Part shown: positions 1 through 8,290 of the stretch, piece after piece | Numbering within the stretch: position 1 is the stretch's first letter | Layout of the letters: every line of letters begins with the position of its first letter | Source of the DNA: Thermoleptolyngbya sichuanensis A183 | Lineage (GTDB): Bacteria > Cyanobacteriota > Cyanobacteriia > Elainellales > Elainellaceae | NCBI RefSeq assembly: GCF_013177315.1 | Contig: NZ_CP053661.1 | Location: 1,984,001-2,048,000 of the forward strand | Direction: 5' to 3' | DNA length: 64,000 nt | Notes under the pieces: model-generated | Database searches by the model: none | What the model saw: the letters and a program-made list of their open reading frames with translations, nothing else | Told to the model about the DNA's origin: nothing | Position numbers and translations under genes: made by a program

Positions 1-1
1 G

Positions 2-1807
2 CTGGCGGGGCTGCTGTCTGGGCTGGTGGTGTCGCAACTGCCCGACAGCTTTCGGGACAACACGGGTCTGCAAGATCTGCTCAGCGGCGGCAATGCTGCC
101 TGGTACTTGCTGCTGCTGGCCTTTGGCGCAAAGTTTTTGCTGACGCTGGTGGCCTACGGGTCGGGTGCGCCGGGGGGAATTTTTGCGCCGTCGCTGATTT
201 TGGGGTCGGCGCTGGGAGCGCTGGTGGGCATTACGGGCAGCGGGCTGGAGTCGCTGCTGGGGCTTGCGCCGCATGTCAGTCCGGCCAGTACCTATGCGCT
301 GGCAGGGATGGGCGCATTTTTCAGCGCGGTGACGCGGGGCCCGGTAACGGCGATCGTCATCGTGTTTGAGATTACAGCCAATTTCAACCTGGTGCTGCCG
401 CTGATGATTGGCTCAGGCATTGCCTATCTGGTGGCGCAGCGGCTGGTGGGCAGCTCGTTTTATACTCGACTGCTGGAGTGGAACGGCATCCAGATTCAGT
501 CGCCAGGAACCCAGCCCGCGCCCTGGCAAAAGCTAACGGCGGCAGCGGTGATGCAGCGGCGGGTGGAAACGCTGTCGAGCAGTTTGTCGCTGGATGAGGC
601 GAAGCAGGCCTTTGCGCGATCGCACCATCGCGGGTTTCCGGTTGTAGACAACGGACGGCTGGTGGGCATCGTCACCCAGAGCGATTTGTCGGCTCCAGAG
701 CGGCAGCCCGCCAATCCTGCGGCCGCCACCCTGTCGGACATGATGACGGCCCAGCCCGTAACCGTCCGCCCGTCCGACTCGCTGACCCATGTGCTGTTTT
801 TGCTGAATCGGTTTAAGGTCAGCCGCTTACCCGTCACGGATGGATCAAAGCTGGTGGGCATTATCACCCGCGCCGACATTATTCGCGCCGAGTCGGATCA
901 GCTCACGGGCGAGTCGCTGCAACTGGGACCCCGTCCCGCACCTTCCTATGAAGTTTATCGGACGCGATCGCCCGCCACGGGTCGGGGTCGGCTGCTGCTG
1001 CCCGTCAGCAATCCCCAGACGGCTCCGATTTTGGTGAAACTGGCGGGGGCGATCGCCCAGGAGCGGGGCTATGAGCTAGAGGTGCTGCACGTCATCCTGG
1101 TGTCGCGGGCCCATCCACCCTCAGAAACCGCCGTCCGCACCACCCAGGGGCGGCGCTTGCTGCGGCAGATTGAGCATTTGGGGCAAGACTGGCAGGTTCC
1201 TGTGCATACGCAGATTCGGGTAGCCCACGACGCAGCCCAGGCCATGCTAGAGGCCATCAAGGCGCGGCATATTAACCTGGTGCTAATGGGCTGGAAAGGC
1301 AGCACCAGCACGCCAGGGCGCGTATTTGGCACAACGGTAGACACCCTGATTCGCCAGGCCCCCTGCGACGTGGTGCTGGTCAAGCTGGGCGAAGAGACTC
1401 GATTCAATCATTGGCTGCTGCCGCTGTCGGGCGGGCCCAACGCGCAATATGCCCTGACGCTGCTACCTGCGCTGACCCGCCTCAGCCCCGACCCCAGCAT
1501 TAAGCTCTGTCAGGTGTTGCCTGTAGACGAGCCGCTGGCGGATCTGTCCGTGATGGCGGTGGCAATGGACGAACTGCGCCAGCGGGTCAACTGTTCCATT
1601 ACCACCCGCCCGATTCGGGGACATTCCGTACCGGGGGCGATTTTGCGGCTGGCCTGGCAGGAACCCTGCGATGTGATTGTGCTGGGGGCAAGCCGCGAAA
1701 GTCTGCTGCAACAGGCACTCACAGGCAACATCCCTGAGGCGATCGCCCGCAGCAGCGATTGCACCGTGATTTTGGTCAGAGCGGCGATCGCCCCAGACGA
1801 GTCCTAA
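2..1807 (+). CDS. ClC-type chloride channel/antiporter with CBS pair and two UspA domains (5' part cut by window edge)
   Basis: The reading frame is open from the first bases of the window, so the N-terminal half of the channel lies outside. The visible part opens with the last ClC membrane helices, including the family motif GSGAPGGIFAPS at about residues 46-57 counted from an internal GTG at 26. Two CBS motifs follow (about 175-290), then two tandem UspA-like alpha/beta domains (about 320-455 and 460-590). ClC proteins move chloride, often in exchange for protons. CBS pairs and UspA domains commonly bind adenine nucleotides, so regulation by cell energy state is an inference. This long ClC-CBS-UspA-UspA architecture is the odd feature. 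The family call is secure; the transported ion is not shown by the sequence. Confidence 0.88.
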   Translation: MAGLLSGLVVSQLPDSFRDNTGLQDLLSGGNAAWYLLLLAFGAKFLLTLVAYGSGAPGGIFAPSLILGSALGALVGITGSGLESLLGLAPHVSPASTYALAGMGAFFSAVTRGPVTAIVIVFEITANFNLVLPLMIGSGIAYLVAQRLVGSSFYTRLLEWNGIQIQSPGTQPAPWQKLTAAAVMQRRVETLSSSLSLDEAKQAFARSHHRGFPVVDNGRLVGIVTQSDLSAPERQPANPAAATLSDMMTAQPVTVRPSDSLTHVLFLLNRFKVSRLPVTDGSKLVGIITRADIIRAESDQLTGESLQLGPRPAPSYEVYRTRSPATGRGRLLLPVSNPQTAPILVKLAGAIAQERGYELEVLHVILVSRAHPPSETAVRTTQGRRLLRQIEHLGQDWQVPVHTQIRVAHDAAQAMLEAIKARHINLVLMGWKGSTSTPGRVFGTTVDTLIRQAPCDVVLVKLGEETRFNHWLLPLSGGPNAQYALTLLPALTRLSPDPSIKLCQVLPVDEPLADLSVMAVAMDELRQRVNCSITTRPIRGHSVPGAILRLAWQEPCDVIVLGASRESLLQQALTGNIPEAIARSSDCTVILVRAAIAPDES

Positions 1808-2347
1808 CACCGCTGTCCGACTAGACAGCCCCATTTTCAACCCCATTCATCCCATTTTCAGCCCCATTTATTTCCCCATTTATGATTGAGATGATCCGCC
1901 TTGACGCGATTACAGATGCGATCGCCTGGGAACTCTGTAATAGATAGACCTGATCAGGCGTGGTCATGAATGGTCACGAGTAAACTGCAAAGGGACTGCA
2001 AGTAGCCTGCAAGTAGCTTGCACGTCTTTTGTCATACTGTGTCATCAGGCAGCGATTGGGCATTCCAGAAGCCTTGGCCACTGACCAGCCCTTTGAGCAG
2101 GGAGGCTTTGCCCAACCACTCAAGCTCCATGATTGAAGATGACTAAAATAGCCGTTACTAATCGTCATCATGAATCGCCATCACGACGCTTGAACAGGCA
2201 GCAGCAGATACGGGTGCAACAATTGCAACAATTAGGAAGCTAGGCAGCCAGTCGATTAGCTGGGTAGCAAGACTTTACACAACCTGAGGGTCAGTTAAAG
2301 CAGCTTCACGGCAGCCTAGGTATTCTCCAGGCTCACTCAGCCTGACG
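1808..2347. other. Intergenic spacer with short direct repeats
   Basis: No convincing gene is seen in this stretch. It has a run of CCCCATTT-like units (about 1829-1884), a small inverted repeat CTGTC/GACAG just after the channel stop, and a repeated GCAAGTAGCCT/GCAAGTAGCTT pair near 2000. It must carry the promoter of the downstream cyclase gene, but I cannot pick one with confidence. Confidence 0.5.
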
Positions 2348-4363
2348 TTGATTCAGCCGTCTTGCCCTAAACCACCCGTGAACACTCCACCCTTCTCCAG
2401 CTTTGCAAAAACCTGGCAAACGCTTCAGCCAAACCTGCTGGCGGGGCTAAAAGCAGCAACCGTGACTGGGCTTGCTATCACTGGGCTGGTGCTGGGGCTG
2501 CGGCAAGTGGGCGGGCTGGAGCCGCTGGAACTGCGGATTTATGACCGGATGGTGCGGCTGCGCTTCCGGGACGGATTGCTTGGCGATTCGCCCGATTCGC
2601 CCGACCCACGCCTGCTGGTGGTGGAAATCACCGAAGCGGATATTCAAACACTCCAGCGGGCTACACCGTCGGATGAAACCCTGGCCAGGGCGATCGCCCA
2701 GCTTCAGCAATACCAGCCCCGCGTCATCGGGCTAGACCTGCACCGCGACGTGCCCCAAGAGCCGGGTCATGCTCAACTCCAGGCCCAGCTTCAAGCCGAT
2801 AATCTAATTGCCATCGCCAAGCTGGGCGAATCAGCGGGCGATTCGCGAAGCGATCCGTCCCGGAATCGCATTCCGCCACCGCCAGGATTCCCTCCAGAGC
2901 GAGTGGGCTTCAACGATTTTGTGATTGACCGGGACGGCGTAATTCGCCGCAGCCTGCTATATGCCCACACCGACACCGAAACCCATACGTCCCTGTCGCT
3001 GCGGCTGGCGCTGGCGTATCTCAAGCCAGACGACATCCGCCCGCGCCCCAGCGCCGCCAATCCCGAAGATTTGCAGCTTGGCGCATCCGCCTTTGTGCCG
3101 CTACAAGCCCACTCCGGGGCCTATCAGCGCCTCGACAGCAGCGGCTACCAAACCCTGCTGAACTATCGCGCCCGCCAAAATCCGGCTCGCCGCATCAGCT
3201 TGAGTCAGGTCTTGTCGCAGGACATTTCGCCAGAGTGGGTGCAGGACAAAATTGTGCTGATTGGGATGACGGCTCCCAGCGGCAAGGATCTGTTCTACAC
3301 GCCCTTTAGCGCGGGCGAGCAGGTGTCGCACCAGATGCCCGGTGTGGTGGTTCATGCCCAGATGGTGAGCCAGTTTCTCGATGCTGCCACGGGAGCGCGA
3401 TCGCCCTTCTGGTTTTGGCAAGAGTGGCAGGAGTGGCTGTGGATTTGGGGCTGGGCAACGGTCAGCGGGGCAGTGGCCTGGGCGGTGCGCCATCCGATTG
3501 CGCTGGGGCTAAGCAGCGTAGGACTGCTGGGATTGATTGGGGGCGCGGGCTTTGGGCTGTTTTTGCAGCAGGGCTGGGTTCCAACGGTGGCTCCGGCGAT
3601 CGCCTCGATGATGTCACTGGGGACGGTCGTCGCCTACCGAGCGCAACAGTCGCACCGCCAGCAGCAGATGGTGATGACGCTCTTGGGGCAAAACACCTCG
3701 CCTGAAATTGCCGACGCGCTGTGGAATGCCCGCGATCGCCTGCTGGCCTCAGGAAAATTGCCAGGTCAGCGGCTCGTCGCCACGATGCTGTTTACCGATA
3801 TCAAGGGCTTCAGCACTATTTCTGAACAAATGCCGCCGGAAGCACTGCTGGAATGGCTCAACGAATACCTGGAAGCCATGACCCACGAAATTCAGCAGCA
3901 CCACGGCATTATCAACAAGTTCACGGGCGACGGGCTGCTGGCGATTTTTGGCGTGCCTATGCCCCGCCTGGAGGAGCGCGAGGTGGATGAAGATGCCTAT
4001 CAGGCGATCGCCTGCGCGTTGTCGATGGGCAAACGGCTGGAGCAACTGAACCAGATCTGGCAACAGCGCAGCCTTCCGCCGATTCAAATGCGGGTGGGCA
4101 TTTTCACCGGGCCCGTGGTGGTGGGCAGCCTCGGCGGCAAGGAGCGGATGGAATACGGCGTGATTGGCGACAGCGTGAACACGGCATCGCGGCTGGAAAG
4201 CTGCCTCAAGGATCGCCAGGTGGATCTCTGCCGCGTGCTAATTGCCGAGGAAACCTTGATGCACGTTAAAGGAAAGTTTCAGGTGGAATCCTGGGGGCCA
4301 CTGGCGCTCAGCGGCAAGCAGCAGCTTGTGGAGGTCTATCGGGTGATTGGCTATGCAACGTGA
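2348..4363 (+). CDS. CHASE2-domain membrane-bound class III nucleotide cyclase
   Basis: The protein has 671 residues. A first hydrophobic segment lies near residues 33-50. A CHASE2 sensor domain (about 55-330) is followed by a cluster of membrane helices (about 350-430) and a C-terminal class III cyclase domain (about 470-660). Metal-binding aspartates are visible in LFTDIKGFS and in FTGDGLLAIFG. The glycine-rich turn GGKERMEYGVIGDSVNTASR carries the transition-state Asn and Arg. The lysine before FTGD favours ATP. The second purine-specificity position appears to be Gly, not the Thr or Asp usual in adenylyl cyclases, so the product (cAMP or cGMP) is not certain. The start used is TTG at 2348; GTG at 2378 is an in-frame alternative. 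CHASE2 is an extracytoplasmic sensor whose ligand is unknown. Confidence 0.9.
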   Translation: MIQPSCPKPPVNTPPFSSFAKTWQTLQPNLLAGLKAATVTGLAITGLVLGLRQVGGLEPLELRIYDRMVRLRFRDGLLGDSPDSPDPRLLVVEITEADIQTLQRATPSDETLARAIAQLQQYQPRVIGLDLHRDVPQEPGHAQLQAQLQADNLIAIAKLGESAGDSRSDPSRNRIPPPPGFPPERVGFNDFVIDRDGVIRRSLLYAHTDTETHTSLSLRLALAYLKPDDIRPRPSAANPEDLQLGASAFVPLQAHSGAYQRLDSSGYQTLLNYRARQNPARRISLSQVLSQDISPEWVQDKIVLIGMTAPSGKDLFYTPFSAGEQVSHQMPGVVVHAQMVSQFLDAATGARSPFWFWQEWQEWLWIWGWATVSGAVAWAVRHPIALGLSSVGLLGLIGGAGFGLFLQQGWVPTVAPAIASMMSLGTVVAYRAQQSHRQQQMVMTLLGQNTSPEIADALWNARDRLLASGKLPGQRLVATMLFTDIKGFSTISEQMPPEALLEWLNEYLEAMTHEIQQHHGIINKFTGDGLLAIFGVPMPRLEEREVDEDAYQAIACALSMGKRLEQLNQIWQQRSLPPIQMRVGIFTGPVVVGSLGGKERMEYGVIGDSVNTASRLESCLKDRQVDLCRVLIAEETLMHVKGKFQVESWGPLALSGKQQLVEVYRVIGYAT

Positions 4364-4375
4364 TTAAGTATTGGA

Positions 4376-5326
4376 CTAAAGCCTTTCTTTACGGACGGCG
4401 CGAAACATTCCGAAGCGGCACAGCCCCACGCTAAAGGCCAGCCACATGAGTAGAATGGTCGGCACTTCTCGCAGCGACTTAATCAAACCGGGAACGCCAA
4501 ATTTCACCAGGCCCGCTGGTCGCGCGATGCCCTGCCAAATCGAGTCGGGCCAGGAGGGCAGCGTTTCCTTTGACCAGTCCGCAGTGGTGACGGGGCCCTC
4601 GGTAAGTCCTGTGGCTTCTAGCAGTTCCGAAAACCCTTCGATGCTGGCGAACTCCGGATGCGACCATTGATCCAGCAATTGCCGCATGACGGTGCGTTCC
4701 CAGAGATTCAGAGGAATTTGGCGATCATCCCGCTGGTTCCAGTCGGCCACCACCAGCACGCCGCCGGGTTTCAGCACGCGCATCAGTTCCTTGGCAAAGA
4801 TTGCTTTGTCGGGCATGTGCGGCCCGGCTTCCACCGACCACACCACGTCGAAGCTGGCATCGGGAAAAGACAGCGCCATCGCGTCGTCTACCAGAAACTT
4901 GGCGCTGACTCCGGGCGGCGTAAGATCCTGCGCCCGCTTTACCTGCTGGGGGCTGATGGTGATGCCCGTAACGTTGAAGCCGTAGTCTTGCGCCAGGATG
5001 AGGCTGCTGCCGCCGATGCCACAGCCCACGTCTAGCAGGGTAGAACCGCGCGGCAAGCGATCGAGTCCGCCCCAGCGCACCATTTCATGCACAAAGTCGG
5101 CTTTGGCTTTGAGAAAATCTTTGCGGCGGGGCGGGGAGCCGTAGTGCCCCAGATGAATATGTTCGCCCCAATAAAATTCCAGGATGCCGTCCTGTGTCCA
5201 TTCGTCGTAAGAACGGGCGACAGACTCGCCGGACTGATAGCGGCGGGCGGTGAGCAGGTAAAGGATCGTGCCGATGAGCAACATTGCCAGCAGCAGGATG
5301 AGGGCGATCGCCAAGAGAGAACCCAT
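4376..5326 (-). CDS. MPBQ/MSBQ methyltransferase (tocopherol and plastoquinone pathway)
   Basis: This SAM-dependent methyltransferase has 316 residues. An N-terminal membrane anchor (about residues 4-26) precedes the Rossmann fold, whose SAM-binding motif is LLDVGCGIGGSS. Further motifs are VTGITISPQQVKRA, VWSVEAGPHMPDKA and RVLKPGGVLVVADW. From memory the sequence is very close to Synechocystis Sll0418, the 2-methyl-6-phytyl-benzoquinone methyltransferase. It is less like the gamma-tocopherol methyltransferase Slr0089, which has no such anchor. The expected role is methylation of phytyl- and solanesyl-benzoquinols at the membrane. It converges on the cyclase gene with only 12 bp between the stops, so the two transcripts probably overlap. 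Confidence 0.88.
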   Translation of the reverse strand: MGSLLAIALILLLAMLLIGTILYLLTARRYQSGESVARSYDEWTQDGILEFYWGEHIHLGHYGSPPRRKDFLKAKADFVHEMVRWGGLDRLPRGSTLLDVGCGIGGSSLILAQDYGFNVTGITISPQQVKRAQDLTPPGVSAKFLVDDAMALSFPDASFDVVWSVEAGPHMPDKAIFAKELMRVLKPGGVLVVADWNQRDDRQIPLNLWERTVMRQLLDQWSHPEFASIEGFSELLEATGLTEGPVTTADWSKETLPSWPDSIWQGIARPAGLVKFGVPGLIKSLREVPTILLMWLAFSVGLCRFGMFRAVRKERL

Positions 5327-5637
5327 GCTTTATGTCGCGTGTCCGAGTTTGATGTAAATCGTTTGAGTAGAGCGTTTGAGTAGAGCGGTGAGCGCGTCGA
5401 ATCCCAATCTCAAATACGATTGTAACGTTACTTTAACGTCGAACTCGACTAGCGCAGTGAGGCAGCACTCGACCTAGCGTTGGCCTTATCGCGTTTGGAG
5501 GGCGATCGCCATGAAGCAGCGCCTTATCAGAGCAGAACTACGAAGCCCCAAACTCCCAAGACGCTGCCAGATGTTGCTGAACGCAAATATGTCAAACGCA
5601 AATATGTCAAATACGAATTTCACACTCTGCGGGAAGC
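5327..5637. other. Intergenic spacer with direct repeats
   Basis: No gene is seen. Two short tandem duplications are present: GTTTGAGTAGAGCG twice (about 5362-5387) and ACGCAAATATGTCAAA twice (about 5580-5610). A TAACGTTACTTTAACG stretch lies near 5421. Confidence 0.5.
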
Positions 5638-5940
5638 TTAGTCTCGATCTTCTCGCTTAGAAATGACGTTGAAATTCTCGTCTAAAAAAACGTCGTATTC
5701 TTTGCCGTCGTTGCAGCGCACGTCTTCGGCTTCAAAGCCAACGCCCTGGATATAATCCACATCGCCAACCACCGGGCATCCCTGAGACTGAAGCACTTCG
5801 ACGACTCTCGCCCGCTCTTGGGGAGTTGCATCTCGATCGATATCAGCCCGGGCCGCCTGGGAGGTCAGCATTCCTGCCGATATCAATAGCAAAGAGACAA
5901 TGCCGCTGCCAGAAAACCGGATTAAAGATAAGCCTTTCAT
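5638..5940 (-). CDS. Small exported protein, possibly PepSY-like
   Basis: The 100-residue product has a clear Sec signal peptide: basic start, hydrophobic core at about residues 10-24, and a likely cleavage site after SQAARA. The mature part is small and acidic. It has a segment VGDVDYIQGVGFEAEDV followed by a cysteine and a beta-strand-like DGKEYDVFLDENFNVISK, which recalls the end of a PepSY fold. Two cysteines could form a disulfide in the periplasm. No neighbour suggests a pathway. The product is unknown; PepSY is only a resemblance. Confidence 0.6.
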   Translation of the reverse strand: MKGLSLIRFSGSGIVSLLLISAGMLTSQAARADIDRDATPQERARVVEVLQSQGCPVVGDVDYIQGVGFEAEDVRCNDGKEYDVFLDENFNVISKREDRD

Positions 5941-6172
5941 GCAAAACTCCTATGTTTTACAGTCAATAAACTGCTCATAGGCTACCGATACGGGCACACG
6001 AGTTTGTTCTATCAAGAGGTATATTCACAGACAATCAAGCGAAGGAAATTCTTAATCCTCTAAGAGATACCTGCCTTGCTCCAGATCTATTTCTCTGGTC
6101 ATGTAAGGCTTGATGAAACCGTATGATGAAGAACCGTATGATGAAACGCATCGACGTTGCACGAGGAAGCCA

Positions 6173-6280
6173 ATGGAGTCAATGGATTCTCTGAACTGGG
6201 TGATGGGCGGGCTAGCCGTGGCAATTTTGATCGGCGGAATGCTGATGATGTTTACGACGGTGTTTACCACCAAGCGATAG
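6173..6280 (+). CDS. Putative 35-residue single-span membrane protein
   Basis: A short frame starts at ATG 6173, preceded by GAGGAAG at a good distance; ATG 6182 is an alternative. It encodes a short polar N-terminus, one hydrophobic helix (about residues 9-29, rich in Gly, Met, Leu and Val) and a basic TTKR end. This is the layout of the small subunits of cyanobacterial thylakoid complexes such as photosystem, cytochrome b6f and NDH-1. I compared it from memory with PetL, PetM, PetN, PsbM, PsbT, PsbX, PsaI, PsaJ, PsaM and Ycf12 and found no match. Coding status rests on the ribosome-binding site and the clean membrane-helix pattern only. Confidence 0.5.
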   Translation: MESMDSLNWVMGGLAVAILIGGMLMMFTTVFTTKR

Positions 6281-6294
6281 AAAGATTGCGGCCG

Positions 6295-6621
6295 CTATCC
6301 ATCGCGGCGATGTACCCGAAATTCTTGCTCTAGCGTAGGTAGCTCAATGGTGTCCTGGGCAAGCTGGGCGATCGCCTCCACATCAGCCAGTTTTTCTCGC
6401 AAAATCTCGACCCGATCCTGGAGGCGGGCGCGAATTACCTGCGGCCCGGCGCTGACGCAATCGCTACAGGCTTCTCCACAAATTACGCCCTGGTCGTTGT
6501 AGATCACCGCCAGCAGGAGTTGGTTTGAGCCGCTGCGGATGGGGCGAGACTCACGGCCGCAAATCGAGCAGAATACTGGAACGTTGCCAAAATAAATGCT
6601 TTGTTCCCAAACGATCTTCAC
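6295..6621 (-). CDS. Conserved-looking small protein with CxxC zinc-ribbon-like motifs
   Basis: The 108-residue protein has one CxxC pair in FCSICGRES and a second cysteine group in CGEACSDCV about 25 residues later. This suggests a zinc-binding ribbon. A predicted helical segment follows (about residues 60-95). No catalytic motif is visible. It converges with the small membrane-protein frame 14 bp away. Function is unknown; a nucleic-acid or protein-binding zinc knuckle is possible. Confidence 0.6.
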   Translation of the reverse strand: MKIVWEQSIYFGNVPVFCSICGRESRPIRSGSNQLLLAVIYNDQGVICGEACSDCVSAGPQVIRARLQDRVEILREKLADVEAIAQLAQDTIELPTLEQEFRVHRRDG

Positions 6622-7384
6622 AGGCCTAACCTCGATTGCGTGGCGCTAGATGGCAGAATCGGGCGGATCTTAGGACGGTCAGATCCAGCAGAGCCAGACT
6701 TCAGCACTGCCCGAAGACTCGATACGGCGCACTCGTTGACAGGTTGACAGAGCGGCCCCTCAATTCATCCCTAGTTTGTGACCAAAAGCCTAGCCTTGCT
6801 GTTTGGTTTAAGGATGTTTTCTGAATCACAGATTTGGGGGTGTAGACCGTGAGACGTTTGAAGAATGGCCACAAAAATTGCCTCACAGGCCAGGAATCCG
6901 GTCGCTGCAAGGCAAGGACAGTTAAACGCTACTTATAGTGTGGAGGGCGATCGCCCTCATGAACTCGGTCGCTGTGCCGATTTCTTGGGTGTCCTGTAGC
7001 ACGATCGCATCTATCTTAGGGAATAGCCTGGTGATCTGGGTCACAGCTTACCGTCCGAGTCTTGTGCAGGAACGAGTCGGGTTTGGGAGCGGGAGAGCCG
7101 CCCGACAGTGCCTTGTTGTCGGGATTTGCAGGTCTTTTATAGAGAATTGCTGGGGAGATTATGGGGCGATCGCGCTGCAATTCCTCAAACACCTGCCCAT
7201 CATTGGGTTTACAAAACGTTACTTTTTTATGCACCCTGGGCAGATTAAATACAGTCAGTCCTCTAGAACTGCGTCTAGTAGAACTGCGCCTAGCATCCCT
7301 TCAATAGTCAATTGCGACTGCTGACTCATCAATTCTTTCGCGTTTATCCCTTATCCCATCCATCCATCCTGCGAAGAACCCTCT
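6622..7384. other. Long intergenic region, no confident gene
   Basis: Frames on both strands here have no ribosome-binding site or recognisable protein pattern, so I call none of them. A near-duplicate TAGAACTGCGTC/TAGAACTGCGCC occurs at about 7263-7290. GAATTGC and GCAATTC arms near 7144-7183 could pair across a 25-base loop. Confidence 0.4.
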
Positions 7385-7864
7385 ATGCTTAGCCAGATGA
7401 AACGCCTCAGCCTGGAGACCGAAGGCCAGTATGCGACCGATGCAGACCTGCAATTCTTGCGAGATTACGCAAAATCCTACGGGCTGCGAGTCGAAACCTA
7501 TCGGCGCATCCAGAACGCCGAGGCGCTGCTAGTGAGCCAGGTTCAGCAATACATGATGAGCAAAGACCCAACTCTGTTTCAGAACGGCGACAATGACCTG
7601 ACGACAAAGTGGAAGCGGGATACCGTGCGGGTGCTGCGCTATTCTGCGGTGGCGATGCTGCTGAACGATCCCGAAACACTGCAAGAGCGCTTTTTGCTGT
7701 GGTTTCAAACCATCATGCGGGCCTTTGGAGCACAGCAAAGCTGCAACGCAACCTATGAAGCCATGCAGCATGTGGTGCAGCAACATCTGACCCCTGTACA
7801 GGCCAGCCTGTTTTGCCCCATTTTGGAAATTAATCGGCATCTGCTGGGGGGCAGCAACGCCTAG
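7385..7864 (+). CDS. Phycobilisome-family (globin-like) protein lacking the bilin-binding cysteine
   Basis: The 159-residue sequence follows the all-helical phycobiliprotein pattern. Its helix E segment KWKRDTVRVLRYSAVAML aligns with the AACLRDMDYYLRYATYALV type segment of allophycocyanin beta-type subunits. The conserved Arg-Asp pair is kept at residues 78-79, but the chromophore-bearing cysteine two residues before is replaced by Trp76. Only two cysteines remain (120 and 144), both outside the usual bilin site. It therefore probably carries no covalently bound bilin at the canonical site. It stands alone, away from any phycobilisome operon. A regulatory, structural or chaperone-like role in the phycobilisome is inference. 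Confidence 0.75.
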   Translation: MLSQMKRLSLETEGQYATDADLQFLRDYAKSYGLRVETYRRIQNAEALLVSQVQQYMMSKDPTLFQNGDNDLTTKWKRDTVRVLRYSAVAMLLNDPETLQERFLLWFQTIMRAFGAQQSCNATYEAMQHVVQQHLTPVQASLFCPILEINRHLLGGSNA

Positions 7865-8290
7865 CCAATATACTCCACAGTCCACAGGCTTCCTAAGCGA
7901 GACGGATTGCCAACGGCTCACGCAGGGGGCCGTTGTTTTGGCGACAGCCTTTTAGCGATAGGTCGCCCTGGAGGTTCGCACTGGCTGGAGATTCGCACTG
8001 GGCCTGTTGTTACGCCGGGTGATTGTGACAAAGCGTATTGTTACGAAGCGTGTTGCTACGAAGCGCATTGTTACGAAGCGCAATGCTGCCAATCCTGAAT
8101 TAGCCTACCGAATTCTGTAAATTTTAGAAGGCGATCGCCCCAAAACCGTGGTTTTTTGTTTCGGGGGCCACGTCCATCCGTTATTAGAGAATATATTCTA
8201 GAGAATCAGAAGTAATACGGATGCTTCGCGGGGCTGTTGACTCACGGGGCGGTATGCTTTAGGTGATTTTGACTGGGGTGAGGGTTCGCT
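7865..8290. other. Intergenic region with tandem 15-mers and a short palindrome
   Basis: No confident gene. The stretch holds four 15-bp tandem units (listed separately), a 12-bp palindrome AGAATATATTCT at 8188-8199, and a T-rich imperfect hairpin near 8135-8165 that could weakly terminate the upstream gene. Confidence 0.45.
8026..8085. repeat. Four tandem 15-bp units
   Basis: Four adjoining copies of a TTACGAAGCGTATTG-like 15-mer lie at 8026-8040, 8041-8055, 8056-8070 and 8071-8085. They differ by a few bases each. The period is a multiple of three, and one frame reads as a CYEA(H/C/Q) repeat, but no good start codon supports translation. Confidence 0.85.

Noticed and set aside
5385-5412. 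T-loop-like GTCGAATCCC suggesting a tRNA
   Set aside because: No acceptor stem, anticodon arm or D arm could be placed around it.
6938-7324. 128-residue plus-strand frame in a long spacer
   Set aside because: It has no ribosome-binding site, mixed composition and no recognisable fold, and it ends in repeat-like sequence.
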